Source of the DNA: Thinopyrum elongatum
Taxonomy: Eukaryota; Streptophyta; Magnoliopsida; Poales; Poaceae
Assembly (NCBI GenBank): GCA_011799875.1
Contig: CM022303.1
Span: forward strand, 192,435,700 to 192,499,699
Reading direction: 5' to 3'
DNA length: 64,000 nt
In this document: one piece after another, positions 54,643 through 64,000 of the stretch
Layout of the letters: each line of letters starts with the position of its first letter
How positions within the stretch are numbered: position 1 is the stretch's first letter
Program-made: the position numbers and the translations under genes
The notes under the pieces: model-generated
What the model was told of the DNA's origin: nothing
Seen by the model: the letters and a program-made list of their open reading frames with translations, nothing else
Database searches by the model: none

Positions 54643-57378
54643 TAACCTGATGTTAAACCCGTTGTTGATCACCAACGTCGGTTAAATTCGAAGATGAAAG
54701 AAGTGGTAAGGACGGAAATATTAAAACTTCTGGAAGCAGGTATAATCTATCCTATAGCTGATAGTAGATGGGTAAGCCCAGTTCATTGTGTCCCTAAAAA
54801 GGGAGGTATTACTGTTGTTCCTAATGATAAGAATGAATTTATTCCACAAAGAATTGTTACAGGCTATAGAATGGTAATTGATTTTAGAAAATTAAACAAA
54901 GCAACTAGAAAAGATCATTACCCTCTGCCTTTTATTGATCAAATGCTAGAAAGGTTATCTAAGCACACACATTTTTGCTTCCTTGATGGATATTCTGGTT
55001 TTTCACAAATACCAGTTTCTCAAACTGATCAAGAAAAGACCACTTTTACTTGTCCTTTTGGAACTTATGCTTATAGATGTATGACTTTTGGTTTATGCAA
55101 TGCACCTGCTACCTTTCAAAGATGTATGACTGCTATATTCTCTGACTTTTGTGAAAAGATTGTTGAGGTTTTCATGGATGACTTTTCTGTTTATGGGAAG
55201 TCTTTTGATGATTGTTTAAGCAATCTTGATCGAGTTTTGCAGAGATGCGAGCAAACAAATCTTGTCTTAAATTGGGAGAAGTGCCACTTTATGGTTAATG
55301 AAGGTATTGTTTTGGGCCATAAAATTTTTGAAAGAGGTATTGAGGTGGACAAAGCTAAGGTTGATGCAATTGAGAAAATGCCATGTCCTAAAGATATCAA
55401 AGGTATTCATAGTTTTCTAGGTCATGCTGGTTTCTATAGGAAATTTATCAAAGACTTTTCTAAAATTTCTAGGCCTCTTACAAAACTTTTGCAAAAGGAT
55501 GTTCCTTTTGTTTTTTATGATGATTGTTTAGAAGCCTTCGAAACACTCAAGAAAGCCTTAATTTCTGCACCTATTGTTCAACCACCTGACTGGAACTTGC
55601 CTTTTGAAATTATGTGTGATGCTAGTGATTATGTTGTTAGTGCTGTTCTAGGACAAAGAGTTGATAAGAAACTAAATGATATCCATTATGTAAGTAAAAC
55701 TCTAGACATTGCACAAAGAAATTATGCTACAACTGAAAAAGAATTTCTAGCAGTGGTGTTTGCTTGTGATAAATTTAGATCTTACATTGTTGATTCAAAA
55801 GTAATTGTTCACACCGACTATGCTGCTATTAAATATCTTATGGAAAAAAAAGATGCTAAACCTAGGCTTATTCGATGGGTTCTCTTGCTAAAAAAATTTG
55901 ATTTACATATCACTGATAGAAAAGGAGCAGAGAACCCCGTAGCTGATAACTTGTCTAGGCTTGAAAATGTCCTTGATGACCCACTACCTATTGATGATAG
56001 TTTTCCTGATGAGCAGTTAGCTGCAAGAAATGTTTCTCATAACACTCCTTGGTATGCTGACTATGCTAATTATATTGTTGCTAAATACTTACCACCTAGC
56101 TTTACATACCAACAAAAGAAAAAATTCTTCTATGATCTAAGACATTACTTTTGGGATGACCCACATCTTTATAAAGAAGGAGTAGATGGTATTATTAGAC
56201 GTTGTGTACCTAAGCATGAACAGGGACAAATCCTATGAAAATGTCACTCTGAAGCTTACGGAGGACATCATGCGGGAGACAGAACTGCTCACAAGGTATT
56301 GCAGTCTGGGTTTTATTGGCCTACTCTTTTCAAGGATGCTCGTATGTTTGTCTTATCTTGTGATGAATGTCAAAGAATAGGTAATATCGATAAGCGTCAA
56401 GAAATGCCTATGAATTATTCACTTGCTGTTGAGCCATTTGATGTTTGGGGTTTTGATTACATGGGACCTTTTCCTTCCTCTAATGGGTATACACATATTT
56501 TGGTTGCTGTTGATTATGTTACTAAGTGGGTAGAAGCTATTCCAACTAGTAGTGCTGATCACAACACCTCTATTAAAATGCTTAAGGAAGTTATTTTCCC
56601 AAGGTTTGGAGTCCCTAGATATTTAATGACTGATGGTGGTTCACACTTTATTCATGGTGCTTTCCGTAAAATGCTTGCTAAGTATGATGTTAACCATAGA
56701 ATTGCTTCCCCCTATCATCCTCAGTCTAGTGGTCAAGTTGAACTTAGCAATAGAGAAATAAAATTAATTTTGTAAAAGACTGTCAATAGGTCCCAGAATA
56801 ATTGGTCTAAGAAATTGGATGATGCACTCTGGGCTTATAGAACAGCATATAAAAATCCTATGGGTATGTCTCCTTATCAAATGGTTTATGGAAAAGCCTG
56901 TCATTTGCCTCTTGAGTTAGAACATAAAGCTTATTGGGCAATCAAAGAACTTAACTATGATTTCAAACTTGCCAGTGAAAAGAGGTTATTTGATATTAGC
57001 TCATTAGATGAATGGAGAACCCAAGCTTATGAAAATGCCAAGTTATTTAAAGAAAAAGTTAAAAGATGGCATGAGAAAAGAATCCAAAAGCGTGAGTTCA
57101 AAGTTGGAGAATATGTTCTTTTGTACAACTCTCGTTTCAGATTCTTTGCAGGAAAATTCCTCTCCAAATGGGAAGGACCCTATGTTATCGAGGACGTTTA
57201 TAGGTCTGGAGCTATCAAAATAAATAATGCTGAAGGTACTAACTCGAAGGTTGTTAATGGGCAACGAATAAAACATTATATCTCAGGTACGCCCATTAAT
57301 GTTGAAAGTAATATTATCCAAACTATGACACCGGAAGAACACATAAAAGAGACCTTTTGGAACACTCCAGAATCGTGA
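54643..57378 (+). pseudogene. Element F reverse transcriptase, RNase H and integrase
   Basis: One frame from about 54650 to 57378. Reverse transcriptase: [17 protein letters not shown], catalytic FMDDFSVYG (about 55170). RNase [33 protein letters not shown]. Integrase: GHHAGD and SCDECQRIG (complete zinc motif, unlike element A), [24 protein letters not shown] (expected catalytic glutamate region), then [10 protein letters not shown] and the C-terminal domain. In-frame stops: TAA near 54647, TGA 56236-56238, TAA 56773-56775 (element A has CAA). Otherwise the 900-residue frame is preserved. Confidence 0.94.
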
Positions 57379-57496
57379 AAAAGAGGAGGTACATGATACG
57401 GTAAGTAAACGGACTCCAAAAAATCTGCAAAAATATTTTCTGTCCGTTTTGAAATATAACAAAAATTAGGAAAATAAGAAACAACCAGGAAGGTCA

Positions 57497-57680
57497 CCCT
57501 GGTGGGCACAAGTGACCAGGGCGCGCCTGGCTTGTTAGGCGCGCCGAGGTGGGTTGTGCCCACCTCGGGTACCTTCCAGACTCTGTTTTTCTTCCGTTTG
57601 CTTGTTCCCCAAGATTAAAAAAATCTTTATATACCCTCCGAACCTATTGACCACCGTATCGTAGAGAAATCTTATGTTTT
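57497..57680 (+). promoter_or_regulatory. Candidate internal promoter of element F
   Basis: A GC-rich palindrome (CCAGGGCGCGCC near 57515 and GGCGCGCC near 57538, GTGGGTTGTGCCCACCTC at 57551-57568) is followed by TTTATATAC (57626-57634) and TTGACCACCGTATCG (57648-57662), then the ATG at 57717. The same order is found in A and E. Confidence 0.5.
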
Positions 57681-57716
57681 CTTTTCCTTGTTGTTTTCTG
57701 ACAGATCCCATCTACC

Positions 57717-58241
57717 ATGGCCGCTTCAAGCTCCTCCAAGGACAAGTTCTTCAAGAATGTCATCAACCCATATTTGTGGGAAGTGGTGCAGCACCCTCAA
57801 GCCATCTATATGCATGAGGGGGTGCTTCACATCCGCGATGTGCAAGGCCCCAAGGGGACGGGAACCATGGAGGCCAGGCTTGAAGCTATGTAGCAGGAGG
57901 TCTTCCGGTGCAAGGGGATGGTGGAGCGTGGACTCAATGCCAATCACCTCATGATCATGGACTTTACCCATGATCTCAAGGTGGATGGCAAGTCCATGAA
58001 GGACATCGTCTTCACCCTCAACGAGTAAATCAACTTCCTCCAAAGCCAGATCTAAGATCTCCAAAACCAAGTCTTTGAATATGAGGCAAGGCTTAAAGGT
58101 ATGAGTTTGGCTGCCAGTTGCAGGACCCGTGAGACTCATTCCTCCTCTTATGATGGTGGACCTCTGCCATGGAAACCCGAGGACAAGATCGCCTCTACTT
58201 CGTCACCACCACCTTCTTCTTCATCACCAAAAGAAAATTGA
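57717..58241 (+). pseudogene. Accessory ORF in the envelope position of element F
   Basis: ATG at 57717 in good context (ACCATGG; MAASSSSKDKFFKNVINPY), 174 codons to TGA at 58239-58241, with three in-frame stops (TAG 57891-57893, TAA 58026-58028, TAA 58053-58055). The body has helices (MEARLEAM, LQNQVFEYEARLKG) and a serine/proline tail (PPPSSSSPKEN). No transmembrane helix. Unrelated in most of its length to the equivalents in A and E, apart from the tail. Confidence 0.6.
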
Positions 58242-58252
58242 GTATCGGGTAT

Positions 58253-58294
58253 GGGCACTCCCCTTGGCTTCTACCAAGCTTGGGGGAGGTGCCC
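58253..58294 (+). promoter_or_regulatory. Conserved stem-loop after the accessory ORF of element F
   Basis: GGGCACTCCCCTTGG pairs with CTTGGGGGAGGTGCCC. It begins 11 bases after the stop codon, as in A and E. Confidence 0.7.
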
Positions 58295-59670
58295 CAGTAT
58301 CATATCACCCCCACTATCTTTTGCCTTTAGCCTTTTTAGTTCGATCTTTACTTATCTTTTGCTTTAGATGAATAAAAGTCTAGTTCGATCCTTTATTTTT
58401 GAGAGTTGCTTAGTGATCTATCTTTGTAATCGTGTGTGAGATATATAATAAAGTTTAGTTTGAGTTTTTGCTTTCTTTACTTTCATGTTTCAATAAAAAG
58501 AAAGGAAATAAATGAAAAAGATCATATGCTAATCTTATGGTAAGTAATGACACCACATAAGGAAAAGTATAAGTAGAAAATTTTATTAGAGATTGACAAA
58601 CATAGCATTGGTCAATGATGCAACTCATGAAATAATTAATAAGGGAAGAGAAGATTCACATATAAATACACTATCCTGGAAATCTGTTGTGATTGTGAGC
58701 CCCCATCAAAATATTATATGCCAAAATTGTTGACGTTGGACAAGGAAGACAACATAATGATTTATGTTTGTTCATATTCACATAGAAGTTATGTTGTCAT
58801 TGATCCTTCAACATGTGGTGCTTGCCCCCCATCTTTGCTAGCCAAAAATTCTGCACTAAGTAGAGATACTACTTGTGCATCCAAAAACCCTTAAACCCAA
58901 ATCTTATTTTCAAGAGTCCACCATACCTACCTAGGGATTGAGCAAGATCCCTCAAGTAAGTTGTCATCGGTGCAATAAGGCAATAAAAATTGCTTCTAAA
59001 AGTGTTAGATCATTTAGTGTAAGAGAAAATTGAGCGTTGTATGAACTTGTGATAGCAAAGAATAAAAGTGATAGACCGCATAATAAAGGTTGCTATCATA
59101 AGGGGCAATATAATGTGACGTTCTTTTGCACTAAGGGGTAGAGCATACAAACAAATAAGCGCATGGCAACCTCTGCTTCCCTCTATAAAGGGCCTATCTT
59201 TTACTTTTATGTATTTACTTTTATGCAAGAGTCAAAGTTTTTCTCTCTATTCCTTTTTATTTTTCTCCTTTGACAAGCATCATGTGGTGAGGAAAGATCT
59301 AGGCACATATGTCCAATTGAATATGGGTAGCATGAGTTATTATTGTTGACATCACCCTTGAGGTGAATATGTTGGGAGGCAAAATTATAAGCCCCTATCT
59401 TTCTATGTGTCCGATTGAAACATTTTGCTCATGTGTATGCGGTGAGTGTTAGCAATCATAGAAGACTATATGATGGTTGAGTATGTGGACTTGCCTAAAG
59501 GCTCCGATACGTGACCCTTCCTGAAAAGATGATGAATTGTAGTTGCAAAGTTGACTGAGAACATAGTTTGTTGGTTTCCAATAGAGTTTGTGCTTTATAC
59601 TTCGATGTTGTGATGAATTGTTTCTTATTCGTGAGAAGTCTATGATAAAAGTTTTATGTTAAAGTTTGTT
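58295..59670 (+). other. Element F 3' non-coding region
   Basis: Homologous to the inverse of 48380-49830 in element E. It ends at about 59670 in 'AAAGTTTGTTAC', without the polypurine tract and LTR start seen in A and E. No gene supported. Confidence 0.75.
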
Positions 59671-60104
59671 ACTTACTATATCACGTACCTCCTTTTATTC
59701 ATGATTCTGGAGTGTTCCAGAAGGTTTCCTTTATGTGTTCCTCCGGTGTCATGTTTGGATAATATTTGTTTCAACATTAATAGGCGTACCTGAGATATAG
59801 TGTTTAATTCTTTGCCCATTGACCACCTTAGGATTAGTACCTTCGGCATTATTGATCTTAATAGCTCCAGAACGATAAACCTCTTCGATAATATAGGGTC
59901 CTTCCCACTTGGAAAGAAGTTTTCCTGCAAAGAATCTAAAACGAGAGTTGTACAAAAGAACATGTTCACCCACTTTGAATTCCCGCTTTTGGCTTCTTTT
60001 GTCATGCCATCTTTTAACTTTTTCTTTGAATAGTTTGGCATTTTCATAAGCTTGGGTTCTCCATTCATCAAGTGAGCTAATATCAAATAACCTCTTTTCA
60101 CCGG
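59671..60104 (-). pseudogene. Second copy of the integrase C-terminal fragment
   Basis: Minus-strand integrase end, about 95% similar by eye to 50638-51045 and sharing the same 1-base deletion and the same break point next to an F-type LTR. It encodes [19 protein letters not shown] through NVETNIIQT (stop near 59749). Read through the LTR edge it makes a chimeric ORF beginning [17 protein letters not shown] at 60126, an accidental fusion. Confidence 0.87.
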
Positions 60105-61540
60105 TGATACGTCCATTTTGCATCATGTTTACCTACTATTATTTATAATGTTTTTATGCATAATAATGCTTTTTGGAGTAATTCTAATGCCTTTTCTCTC
60201 ATAATATGCAAGGTACACACAAAGAGGGAGAATTCCGGCAGCTGGAAATCTGGACCTGAAAAAGCTACGTCAGGCTACCTATTCTGCACAACTCCAAATA
60301 AGCTAAAACTTCACGAGGATTTTTTATGGAATAAATAAGAGATACTGGAGCAAATAAGTACCGGAGGGGGCCACCCTGGTGAGCACAAGACACCAGGGCG
60401 CGCCTGGGCCCCCAGGCGCGCCCTGGTGGGTTGTGCTCAGCCCAGCCCACCTTCGGTGCCCATCTTCTGGTATATAAGTCATTTTGACCTAGAAAAAATA
60501 AGGAGAGGACTTTCGGGACGGAGCACCGCCGTCTCGAGGCGGAACTTGGGCAGGAGCACTTTTGCCCTCCGGCGGAGCGATTCCGCCGGGGGAACTTCCC
60601 TACCGGAGGGGGAAATCATCGTCATCATCATCACCAACAACTCTCCCATCTTGGGGAGGGCAATCTCCATCAACATCTTCAACAACACCATCTCCTCTCA
60701 CACCCCAGTTCATCCCTTGTGTTCAATCTGTGTATCGGAACTATAGATTGGTGCTTGTGGGTAACTAGTAGTGTTGATTACATCTTGTAGTTGATTACTA
60801 ATGGTTTATTTGGTGGAAGATTATAAGTTCAGATCCAATATGCTATTTAATACCCCTCTGATCTTGAGCATGATTATCATTTGTGAGTAGTTACTTTTGT
60901 TCTTGAGGTCACGGGAGAAATCTTGTTGCAAGTAATCATGTGAACTTGACATGTGTTCGATATTTTGATAGTATGTATGTTGTGATTCCCTTAGTGGAGT
61001 CATGTGAATGTCGACTACATGACACTTCACCATATTTGGGCCTAAGGGAATGCATTGTGGAGTAGTTATTAGATGATGGGTTGCGAGAGTGACAGAAGCT
61101 TAAACCCTAGTTTATGCTCTATTCCGTAAGGGACCGATTGGATCCAAAAGTTTAATGCTATGGTTAGAATTTATTCTTAATAATTTTCTCGTAGTTGCGG
61201 ATGCTTGCGAGGGGGTTAATCATAAGTAGGAGGTTTGTTCAAGTAAGAACAACACCTAAACACCGGTCCACCCACATATCAAATTATCAAAGTAGCGAAC
61301 ATGAATCGAATCAACATGATGAAAGTGACTAGATGAAATTCCCGTGTACCCTCAAGAACGCTTTGCTTATTATAAGAGACCGTTTTGGCCTGTCCTTTGC
61401 CTCAAAAGGATTGGGCTACCTTGCTGCACTTTTGTTACTATTATCATTACTTGCTTGTTACAAATTATCTTGCTATAAAACTACTCTGTTACTTACAATT
61501 TCAGCACTTGCAGACATTACCTTGCTGAAAACCACTTGTC
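60105..61540 (+). repeat. F-type LTR, 3'-truncated
   Basis: About 1436 bp starting TGATACGTCC, very similar to 51046-52465. The last 80 or so bases of the LTR are missing: the match stops at CCACTTGTC(AT) near 61540, where D LTR sequence begins. The GC palindrome is complete (60392-60428) and TATA is at 60471-60478. Confidence 0.9.
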
Positions 61541-61548
61541 ATGGTGTT

Positions 61549-62864
61549 GTTTTTAGCAGAACTACCATGGTGTTGTTTTTTGTGTGGAAATAAAAGTTCT
61601 CGGAATGGAACGAAACTTTGCGAGGATTTTTTATACAATAAAAGAGAATTTCAGGAGCCAAGAACCACCAGAGGGGGGCACCTGGGTGGGCACAACCCAC
61701 CAGGGCGCGCCTGCCCCCCCAGGCACGCCCAGGTGGGTTGTCCCCACCTGGTGGCCCCGCAGACCCTGAAACCGACTCTATAAAATCCTATATTTCCAGA
61801 AAAAAATAGGAGAAAAAGAATTATCGTGATCCACGAGATGGAGCCGCCGCCGTCTCCTGTTCTTCATCGGGAGGCCAGATCTGGAGTCTGTTTGGGGCTT
61901 CGGAAAGGGGGATCTTCGATCTTCGTCATCACCAACCCTTCTTCATCGCCAATTCCATGATGCTCCCAACCGGGAGTGAGTAATTCCTTCATAGGCTCAT
62001 TGGTCGGTGAGGAGTTGGATGAGATTCATCATGTAATCTAGTTAGTTTTGTTAGGGCTTGATCCCTAGTACCACTATGTTCTGAGATTGATGTTGCTATG
62101 ACTTTGCCATGCTTAATGCTTGTCACTTTGGGCCCGGGTGCCATGATTTCAGATCTGAACCGTTTATGTTATCACCATTATATCCATGTTCTAGATCCGA
62201 TCTTGCAAGTTATAGTCACCTACTACGTGTTATGATCCGGCAACCCCGGAGTGACAATAGTCGGGACCACTCCCGGTGATGACCGTAGTTTGAGGAGTTC
62301 ATGTATTCACCGTGTTTTAATGCTTTTTTCCGGTTCTCTATTAAAAGGAGGCCTTAATATCCCTTAGTTTCCTTATGGACCCCGCTGGCGCGGGAGGGTA
62401 GGACAAAAGATGTCATGCAAGTTCTTTCCATAAGCACGTATGACTATTTACGGAATACATGCCTACATTATATTTATGAAATGGAGCTAGTGCCGTATCG
62501 CCCTAGGTTATAACTGTCTCATGATGAATATCATCCAATAAGTCACCAATACAATGCCTACAATTTTCCTACATATTGTTCCTACTAAGTTACTACTGCT
62601 GCTGTTACTGTTGCACTTGCTACAAAATTATTGCTATCACTGTTACCGTTACTATTGCTGCTGCTACTATTATCAAAACTATCATACTACTTTGCTACTG
62701 ATCACTTTGCTGCAGATAATTAATCTCCAGGTGTGGTTGAATTGACAACTCAGCTGCTAATACTTACAAATATTCTTTGGCTCCCCTTGTGTCGAATCTA
62801 TAAATTTGGGTTGAATACTCTACCCTCGAAAACTGTTGTGATCCCCTATACTTGTGGGTTATCA
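61549..62864 (+). repeat. 5' LTR of element D, 5'-truncated
   Basis: Homologous to 43829-45074 of element B, ending CTTGTGGGTTATCA. It contains a GC palindrome (61685-61745), TATA (CTCTATAAAATCC, 61775-61787) and a (TTACTATTGCTG)-rich patch near 62580-62690 that expands a trinucleotide-like tract compared with B. Confidence 0.9.
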
Positions 62865-62875
62865 AGACCCTTTCC

Positions 62876-62893
62876 TGGCGCTGTTGTCGGGGA
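62876..62893 (+). promoter_or_regulatory. Primer-binding site of element D (tRNA-Asp-like)
   Basis: TGGCGCTGTTGTCGGGGA, two mismatches (both C to T) from the tRNA-Asp complement. Confidence 0.85.
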
Positions 62894-62942
62894 GCATAGC
62901 TATATTTGTTGAGTCACTTGGGATTGTTATCAATTTATCACT

Positions 62943-64000
62943 ATGAAGAATCTGAAGGATGCTAAGACTAATATTTTTCCCTCTAAGACGAGGGGAGGTA
63001 AGGAACTGCCATCTAGCTCCGCTTTAGATTCACCTTCTGTTATAAGCAAACTTGCAACACCACCACATGCTATTAATCCTGATATGTCACAAGTTATTGA
63101 TGATGCTACTTCTGCTATGAATGATACTTATGATGATGCTAGTACCTTGCTTGATGATAATGTGCCACTAGGTGAATTTCTTGATGAACAAATTGCTAGG
63201 GCAAGACAACATGATATTATTGAAACTGATGATGAGCTTGAAACTGAAAATCTTGAAACACCTACTAGAACTAGCCCTCCTAGATATGAATTGCCAATGG
63301 TACTGGAAGGTTATATTATGGGTGAGGAGGCAACTAGAGATATTCTTGCTTGTAAGTATAGAGATGATCTTGAGAAATTATTATGCAAGTATAAAGAAAA
63401 ATCTTTGAATGCTAGAATGAAACGTGATCCTAAGTTTGCTACTTCACCTATCTTTATGATGATAAGGATTATGAATTCTCTGTCGACCTAGAGTTAATTA
63501 CTTTGGTTGAATCTGATCCTTTCCATGGTTATGAAACTGAAACTGTTGTGGCACATCTTACTAAGTTAAATGACATAGCCACCCTTTTTGCTCATGATGA
63601 GAAAATTCGCTATTATTATATTCTCAAATTATTTTCGTTCTCATTAAAGGGTGATGCTAAAGTTTGGTACAATACTCTTGCTCCTGGTTGTGTGCGTAGT
63701 CCCCAGGATATGATTTATTATTTCTCTGAAAAATATTTCCCTGCTTATAAGAAACAAGCTGCCTTATAGGAAATATTTAACTTTGCGCAAATTGAAGAAG
63801 AGAGTCTCCCACAAGCTTGGGGGAGGCTTCTCCAATTGCTTAATGCTTTGCCTGATCATCCTCTTAAGAAAAATGAAATACTTGATATCTTCTATAATGG
63901 ACTAACTGATGCTTCTAGGGATTTCCTAGATAGTTGTGCTGGTTGTGTTTTCAGGGAACGAACTATTGGGCAAGCTGAAGAATTATTGAATAACATATTG
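62943..64000 (+). pseudogene. Element D gag (partial)
   Basis: ATG at 62943 (MKNLKDAKTNIFPSK), an acidic N-terminal part with 'DDASTLLDDNVPLGEFLDEQ', then a 1-base frameshift near 63455. The capsid-like part continues in a second frame (LKGDAKVWYNTLAPG, FSEKYFPAYKKQAAL), with TAG at 63767-63769, and on to the window edge (EEESLPQAWGRLLQLLNALP). The KGDAKVWYN and QAWGRL motifs are Retrotrans_gag hallmarks. This is the N-terminal part of the gag whose C-terminal part is seen in element B (3989 and 14445). Confidence 0.85.

Larger units (their letters stand above)
51046..59670 (+). mobile_element. Element F: Athila-lineage Gypsy element lacking its proper 3' end
   Basis: Plus strand. 5' LTR (51046-52547), primer-binding site (52559-52576), gag-protease, reverse transcriptase/RNase H/integrase, the envelope-position ORF, stem-loop and 3' non-coding DNA up to about 59670. 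There the expected polypurine tract is missing and sequence switches to a minus-strand integrase fragment followed by another LTR. F is inserted in the integrase of element E. Confidence 0.88.
61541..64000 (+). mobile_element. Element D: 5' end of a B-family non-autonomous Gypsy element
   Basis: A truncated 5' LTR (to 62864), a tRNA-Asp-like primer-binding site and a broken gag, running off the right edge. The LTR matches that of element B and the first 100 or so bases are missing, replaced by the junction with the F-type LTR. Confidence 0.87.

Noticed and set aside
59749..60126. A complete 125-codon gene at the second LTR junction
   Set aside because: It is an integrase C-terminal fragment fused by chance to the LTR edge.

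Overview
This window is intergenic DNA from a large grass genome, most likely Triticeae (wheat, Aegilops, rye or barley). It is almost entirely nested transposable elements. The grounds are Athila-type Gypsy retroelements with long LTRs opening TGATACGTC, primer-binding sites matching the 3' end of plant tRNA-Asp, CACTA transposons with 'TAGTCCCGGTT' subterminal repeats, and a Tnp2 transposase of the kind common in Triticeae. I see no intact host gene, no tRNA or rRNA, and no CRISPR. Family names are deliberately not assigned; a search of a Triticeae repeat library (TREP) is needed for that.

Layout. Element C (1-3988, minus strand, enters from the left) is an LTR element without visible pol. 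It ends inside element B. B (plus strand) is a non-autonomous Athila-like element with gag, protease and an ATHILA-ORF1-like gene but no reverse transcriptase. It is split into four visible pieces: 3989-4162, 14440-18089, 27919-28852 and 43430-45074, the last including its 3' LTR at 43729-45074. Three complete elements sit inside B with matching target-site duplications (TSDs). Gypsy element A (4163-14439, minus) has TSD AAACT. Transposon CACTA-1 (18090-27918) has TSD ACA. Transposon CACTA-2 (28853-43429) has TSD TGC. CACTA-2 is itself interrupted inside a coding exon by solo LTR S (39168-40833, TSD CAGAG).

To the right, 45075-46792 is the only stretch outside the large elements, and it holds a truncated CACTA end. 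Then come Gypsy element E (46793-51045, minus, partial), Gypsy element F (51046-about 59670, plus, entering E's integrase gene), a second copy of the E-integrase/F-LTR junction (59671-61540), and the 5' end of element D (61541-64000, same family as B), which runs off the window.

How the parts work. A, E and F are one lineage. A and F show gag, protease, reverse transcriptase/RNase H and integrase, all broken by stops and frameshifts. All three carry a divergent accessory ORF in the envelope position, apparently with its own TATA promoter and followed 11-12 nt later by a conserved stem-loop. B and D lack pol and would need enzymes in trans. CACTA-2 encodes a broken Tnp2 transposase, a coiled-coil/membrane protein and a broken ULP1-type protease gene. 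It also carries two inverted copies of a SNF2-ATPase gene fragment that could form a hairpin RNA. CACTA-1 has no recognisable transposase; it carries a GRF-zinc-finger-like fragment, other decayed ORFs and a 505-bp tandem array.
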